This document shows positions 6,923 to 10,194 of a stretch of 10,194 nt of DNA, in pieces. The stretch comes from CAZEAN01 sp964510225. GTDB lineage: Bacteria; Planctomycetota; Planctomycetia; Isosphaerales; Isosphaeraceae. Below the pieces are notes generated by a model. The model was not told where the DNA came from, searched no databases, and saw only the letters and a program-made list of their open reading frames with translations. Position 1 is the first letter of the stretch. Every line of letters starts with the position of its first letter. The position numbers and the translations under genes were made by a program. The stretch covers positions 1 to 10,194 of the forward strand of contig CAZEAN010000173.1 of assembly GCA_964510225.1 (NCBI GenBank), given 5' to 3'.

Positions 6923-6965
6923 AAATAAAACGACAACGCCCCCTGTTCGAGACAGGGGACGTTGT
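6923..6965 (-). terminator. Rho-independent terminator of the large surface-protein gene
   Basis: The stem arms are 6933-6946 and 6952-6965, a core of CCCCTGT/ACAGGGG extended by ACAACG/CGTTGT with one mismatch between, and a 5-base loop TCGAG. Read on the minus strand the hairpin is followed by CGTTTTATTT, a U-rich tract. It lies 35 bases beyond the stop codon at 7001-7003. On the plus strand the same stem is not followed by a T-run, so it is directional, though it may also slow transcripts from oxyR. Confidence 0.85.
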
Positions 6966-7000
6966 GTGACGTGGTGAGTGAGAAAGAATTCTCAGTGAGA

Positions 7001-9835
7001 TTACGACTGAGGTACGAACGTGAATCCACGGTACGCCGTACCAGTTTCGCGGATCGCGATCTTGATTTCGTGCACGCCCGCTGTGAGGTCAAACACGATT
7101 GGATTGCCGTTCTCGTCGGTTACCTCGGTATCCTGCCAGTCACTCCCGGTTTGAATGTGCCACTCAATCCATTCACCACCGTTGACCTGGATCCATAGGG
7201 AGTTGGCTCCGCCATTCGGAGCGAAGACTTCACCGACCAGCGAGTAGGAGCCGTCTTGATCAACATTTAACGTGTGAGTGATGTGGAGTGAAGGATCCGA
7301 TGGAGGTTCGTTGTAGTAGTTGATTCCGTTGTCACCCGGATTGGTGTAGTGACTTCGATCGGAATCAAGATGCAGGCCATAGAGAGAGGCATAGGCGATG
7401 TTCTGGTAGAACCCCTTCTCGGCCGTCTTCACTTTGACCTTCTCGATCTTGAATCGATCTTTAGGTCGGTGCTCACCAGTCCTGGCGGCGACGACCAAGA
7501 TGTTTCCGCTGACATTGCCATCGTTCACGTCAGCTGTACGGGAATTACTGGACCCTGTCGTGTTCACTTCCGTGAAACCGAGGCTTTCGAGTAGCTCGTT
7601 GCTGAGTTCGAGGTTGTCCAGATCGAAGGCACCGGGGATGTTACCGATCCAGATTTCGATGTCACTGTCAGCCCCCACCGATTCGAGTCTGATTTCGTCA
7701 ACGACGATCTCGTCGGAGAATCGGTAGAGAACGAAGTTGTCGCGGCCGACGTTATCGACTCTGTGGAGACCGTCGGAGCCATCGCCTTCACCACTGTCGG
7801 TGACACCGAGGCCAGACGAGAAGGCTCCGAGGAAGGCTTCTTCCCAGACGCCGCTCGAGTCACGGCTGAAGGCGCTGATTTTGGCGGAGACGGAGCCGTT
7901 CATGAATTCACGGACGTTGCCGTCAGTACCATCGAGGCCGCTGTTACCGGTGGTGAAGAGGAGGCTACTCTCACCTGAAGAGACGAGATCTTCAACGATC
8001 CCGGTGGCTTTGTAGTTCCAGATTTCACCGGGATCGAGGATGTCATCGGGATTGCCACTAATGACTTCATCGAAGAGGATGTCGCCACTGGAGACGGAGA
8101 AGTCGTCCGAGGTGTCGTCGGGAGTACCGTTGTCGTCAACGATCTCGATGTCTTCTCCAGCAATGGGGACGTTGCCGGTGTTGGTGATTTGATAAGTCCA
8201 GGTGACCTCGGAGCCTGGCTCAAGGATCGGGACGCCTGGACCATCAGGTGAGTCTTCGTTGTCGAAATCGGGGGCGACATCGACGTTGTAGTTGACTCGT
8301 CCGTTGGTTGTCTTTTCGATATCGACCCCCGGATTCTTATCCTTAGGGTCTGGATTCTTGTAATGGCTTGGATCCGAGTCGGGTGGAACATCAGGGGCCG
8401 AAACGGTGGCGATGTTCCCGTAAACCTCCCTCTCAACACCCTTGAGCTTTACCTTCTTGATCTTGAATCGATCTTTAGGTCGGTGCTCATCAGTCCTGGC
8501 GGCGACGACCAAGATGTTTCCGCTGACATTGCCATCGTTCACGTCAGCTGTACGGGAATTACTGGACCCTGTCGTGTTCACTTCCGTGAAACCGAGGCTT
8601 TCGAGTAGCTCGTTGCTGAGTTCGAGGTTGTCCAGATCGAAGGCACCGGGGATGTTACCGATCCAGATTTCGATGTCACTGTCAGCCCCCACCGATTCGA
8701 GTCTGATTTCGTCAACGACGATCTCGTCGGAGAATCGGTAGAGAACGAAGTTGTCGCGGCCGACGTTATCGACTCTGTGGAGACCGTCGGAGCCATCGCC
8801 TTCACCACTGTCGGTGACACCGAGGCCAGACGAGAAGGCTCCGAGGAAGGCTTCTTCCCAGACGCCGCTCGAGTCACGGCTGAAGGCGCTGATTTTGGCG
8901 GAGACGGAGCCGTTCATGAATTCACGGACGTTGCCGTCAGTACCATCGAGGCCGCTGTTACCGGTGGTGAANNNNNNNNNNNNNNNNNNNNNNNNNNNNN
9001 NNNNNNNNNNNNNNNNNNNNNNNNNNNNNNNNNNNNNNNNNNNNNNNNNNNNNNNNNNNNNNNNNNNNNNNGTCCAGGTGACCTCGGAGCCTGGCTCAAG
9101 GATCGGGACGCCTGGACCATCAGGTGTGTCTTCGTTGTCGAAATCGGGGGCGACATCGACGTTGTAGTTGTTTAGTCCGTTGGTTGTCTTCTCGATATCG
9201 ATGCCGGGGTCGCCGGGAGTGCCCAAGAGACCCTTGGCCTCTCCCTGGAAGTTGACATCGAAGCTACCAGTAAAGGTCGACGTCTCGACAGTGTTCGTCA
9301 CAACGATGTCACTGTCGCCAATGAGGGCAAGCAGCGCTGGAGCGCCACCGGTGACCTCGAACTGGAAGTCGAAGGTGTCGGTCGCACCAGTCTCCGCAAA
9401 ACCAGCAGCGATGATCTCTCCAGTCAAGATCGTGCCGGAAGCGTCAATGTTGCCGTCGCCGTCCAGGTCGAGGTCGCCCACCACGACCAAGTCGTCCCCA
9501 GGTGCAGTGGTAACGTTAAGGGTCCCATCAGGATTGATCGGATTGTCGGCGTCAACAAGGACGTTGATCACAATGTCTTTGGGTGTGCCGACGACCCCCT
9601 TCAATGCGTCGGTCTCAAAACCGGTTGGATCAGCATCAATAGTAAGAAGACGCGTGGTGGCGTCGAAGGTAGTTACACCGTCGTTATTGTAAGAGATTCG
9701 CGGCAGCTCGGGTGTCACTCCAAGGAGGGTCAGCATCTGCCGTCCTTCGAGTGCCTCAAGCTTTAGAGCGCGGCGGAGTTGTCCGCGGCGTCGGGTCTTC
9801 GAGTTGCGTGTTGACAGAACGTCAGGTGAGGTCAT
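7001..9835 (-). CDS. Large secreted multidomain protein with duplicated modules and C-terminal carbohydrate-binding-like domain
   Basis: About 944 residues as given, interrupted by 100 unknown bases. Residues 14-22 are very basic and are followed by LKLEALEGRQML (25-35), the short motif at the start of planctomycete extracellular proteins, so export is expected although no classical signal peptide is seen. Next comes a beta-rich region with a Ca-binding-type acidic loop DLDLDGDGNID (121-131). Then two tandem modules follow, each of: GIDIEKTTNG; a DUF11-like/Ig-like segment EPGSEVTWTYQITNTGNV...DPGEIWNYKATG; and a beta-sandwich with GLGVTDSGEGDGSDGLHRVDNVGRDNFVLYRF. The last 100 residues (SYSLVGEVFAPNGG, WIQVNGGEWIEWH, FDLTAGVHEIKIAIRETG) look like a carbohydrate-binding or lectin-like domain. 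No catalytic motif is seen; adhesion or matrix binding at the cell surface is inference. Start at 9835: AGGAG at 9847-9851 lies 11 bases upstream (rather far); an in-frame ATG at 9976 would precede the export motif by a non-homologous stretch. True length is uncertain because of the gap. Confidence 0.8.
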   Translation of the reverse strand: MTSPDVLSTRNSKTRRRGQLRRALKLEALEGRQMLTLLGVTPELPRISYNNDGVTTFDATTRLLTIDADPTGFETDALKGVVGTPKDIVINVLVDADNPINPDGTLNVTTAPGDDLVVVGDLDLDGDGNIDASGTILTGEIIAAGFAETGATDTFDFQFEVTGGAPALLALIGDSDIVVTNTVETSTFTGSFDVNFQGEAKGLLGTPGDPGIDIEKTTNGLNNYNVDVAPDFDNEDTPDGPGVPILEPGSEVTWXXXXXXXXXXXXXXXXXXXXXXXXXXXXXXXXXXFTTGNSGLDGTDGNVREFMNGSVSAKISAFSRDSSGVWEEAFLGAFSSGLGVTDSGEGDGSDGLHRVDNVGRDNFVLYRFSDEIVVDEIRLESVGADSDIEIWIGNIPGAFDLDNLELSNELLESLGFTEVNTTGSSNSRTADVNDGNVSGNILVVAARTDEHRPKDRFKIKKVKLKGVEREVYGNIATVSAPDVPPDSDPSHYKNPDPKDKNPGVDIEKTTNGRVNYNVDVAPDFDNEDSPDGPGVPILEPGSEVTWTYQITNTGNVPIAGEDIEIVDDNGTPDDTSDDFSVSSGDILFDEVISGNPDDILDPGEIWNYKATGIVEDLVSSGESSLLFTTGNSGLDGTDGNVREFMNGSVSAKISAFSRDSSGVWEEAFLGAFSSGLGVTDSGEGDGSDGLHRVDNVGRDNFVLYRFSDEIVVDEIRLESVGADSDIEIWIGNIPGAFDLDNLELSNELLESLGFTEVNTTGSSNSRTADVNDGNVSGNILVVAARTGEHRPKDRFKIEKVKVKTAEKGFYQNIAYASLYGLHLDSDRSHYTNPGDNGINYYNEPPSDPSLHITHTLNVDQDGSYSLVGEVFAPNGGANSLWIQVNGGEWIEWHIQTGSDWQDTEVTDENGNPIVFDLTAGVHEIKIAIRETGTAYRGFTFVPQS
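7437..8332 (-). repeat. Tandem module repeat, copy 2 (C-terminal copy)
   Basis: An 896-bp copy of the intragenic module. It is complete. Between 7448-7957 and the other copy at 8462-8971 I find only one base difference (C/T in GCTCACCAGT versus GCTCATCAGT), which changes Gly to Asp. Weaker similarity continues to about 7395. The period between copies on this side of the gap is 1014 bp, exactly 338 codons, so the modules are in frame. Confidence 0.93.
8451..9208 (-). repeat. Tandem module repeat, copy 1 (N-terminal copy), interrupted by the gap
   Basis: The second copy of the module, 758 bp as shown because part is replaced by N. Right of the gap the sequence from 9072 matches copy 2 from 8196, with small differences (for example GTGTGTC versus GTGAGTC and GTTTAGTCC versus GACTCGTCC). 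If the gap held the same sequence as 7958-8195 the copy would be 896 bp, equal to copy 2. Confidence 0.93.
8972..9071. other. Assembly gap of 100 N
   Basis: Exactly 100 unknown bases, the conventional placeholder length. The corresponding stretch in the intact copy (7958-8195) is 238 bp. Both 100 and 238 leave remainder 1 on division by 3, so the reading frame is kept either way. The missing part encodes most of the DUF11-like segment of the N-terminal module. Confidence 0.95.
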
Positions 9836-10194
9836 CGTACTTGAGTCTCCTGCGTAGTTCGATCGAACTAGGGTGCTTCGGTAGTCAGCGGTAGCGGTAC
9901 AGCGCCACCTCTGGATGGTGCCTGGCACGGAAGGTGGAGTGCCTATTCGCGAGTCAAGGTAGGCTGCGTGGCACAACCTGCCAAATTAGCTGGCAAAAGG
10001 GTTTGTGGTCCTGTGGGGGACGCCCAAGGTTAAGGGAGTTTAGAGGCAATCCTTGCATCACTTCAGACGGTTTCCAGAATACTAAGTCCAGTCCAAATTG
10101 CAATATCTACTCATTAAAAAGATCTTACTTTGCCATATATAGCGTAATGCACGCTAATGTATTGAAAGCAAATTGGAATTATCAGGCGACTATA
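9836..10194. other. Gene-free upstream region of the surface-protein gene
   Basis: This 359-bp stretch holds no convincing gene. Closest to the gene lie the AGGAG ribosome-binding site (9847-9851, minus strand) and a 16-bp palindrome (9855-9870). Further up are a short palindrome GTGCCTGGCAC at about 9917-9927, arms TGCCA/TGGCA at 9979-9995, and near the edge TAGCGT/ACGCTA arms (10140-10156) in AT-rich sequence. No promoter with both boxes and good spacing could be fixed by eye. An ATG at 10147 is open to the right edge for 16 codons but has no ribosome-binding site. Confidence 0.5.
9855..9870. promoter_or_regulatory. 16-bp perfect palindrome in the 5' leader of the surface-protein gene
   Basis: TAGTTCGATCGAACTA equals its own reverse complement. 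It lies three bases upstream of the AGGAG site (9847-9851) on the minus strand. It could be an operator for a dimeric regulator, or in RNA a 6-bp stem with loop GATC next to the ribosome-binding site. The function is inference from symmetry and position. Confidence 0.4.

Noticed and set aside
7564..8877. Pairs of identical short frames, both strands, inside the surface-protein gene
   Set aside because: They are identical only because the underlying DNA is duplicated; they are out-of-frame shadows of the repeat.
7437..9208. Possibility that the 1014-bp repeat is an insertion sequence or composite mobile element
   Set aside because: No transposase, terminal inverted repeats or target duplications; the repeat lies in frame inside one gene and encodes structural modules.
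1..10194. CRISPR array, tRNA or rRNA genes
   Set aside because: No series of short regularly spaced repeats, cloverleaf or conserved rRNA sequence was found on reading both strands.

Overview
The window looks like chromosomal DNA of a planctomycete of the Rhodopirellula/Pirellula kind. The main pointers are the N-terminal motif LEALEGRQML of the large secreted protein at the right end (the short planctomycete extracellular-protein signature), a Sua5-like/low-molecular-weight-phosphatase fusion, moderate GC content, and long intergenic spacers with few strong Shine-Dalgarno sites. All of the organism assignment is inference from gene content.

Layout, left to right. (1) 1-135 (+): C-terminal tail of an unidentified membrane protein cut by the window edge. 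(2) 195-527 and 586-1641 (+): an AhpD-like CxxC protein followed by the radical SAM enzyme ArsS, the characteristic pair of bacterial arsenosugar clusters; no arsM is in view and may lie to the left. (3) 1681-2811 and 2905-3198 (-): a fusion of a degenerate YrdC/Sua5-like domain to a YwlE-type (arginine-phosphatase-like) phosphatase, and upstream of it a DUF493/YbeD-like small protein; a good sigma-70-like promoter lies at 3241-3268. (4) 3354-3385: a perfect 32-bp palindrome just behind katG. (5) 3404-5743 (-) and 5945-6820 (+): divergent katG and oxyR. The katG product carries a Sec signal peptide, so it is an exported catalase-peroxidase; the OxyR-type regulator keeps both redox cysteines. 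The 201-bp shared promoter region holds an 11-bp inverted repeat and a third copy of its core. (6) 6923-6965: a rho-independent terminator serving the minus-strand gene to its right. (7) 7001-9835 (-): a large secreted multidomain protein with two tandem, almost identical modules (period 1014 bp, 338 residues) and a C-terminal carbohydrate-binding-like domain. A run of exactly 100 N (8972-9071) lies inside one module. (8) 9836-10194: a gene-free, AT-rich leader of the large gene with a 16-bp palindrome next to its ribosome-binding site.

The genes form several separate transcription units. A common theme of the left two thirds is redox and thiol chemistry: peroxide sensing (OxyR), peroxide removal outside the cytoplasm (KatG), a CxxC peroxidase-like protein, arsenic detoxification, and a phosphatase whose active site has the Cys pair that is redox-sensitive in YwlE. 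No mobile element, CRISPR array, tRNA or rRNA was seen. The most interesting points are the arsenosugar pair, the degenerate YrdC-YwlE fusion, the exported KatG under OxyR, and the recently duplicated surface-protein module where the assembly has failed, so the true copy number of the repeat is unknown.
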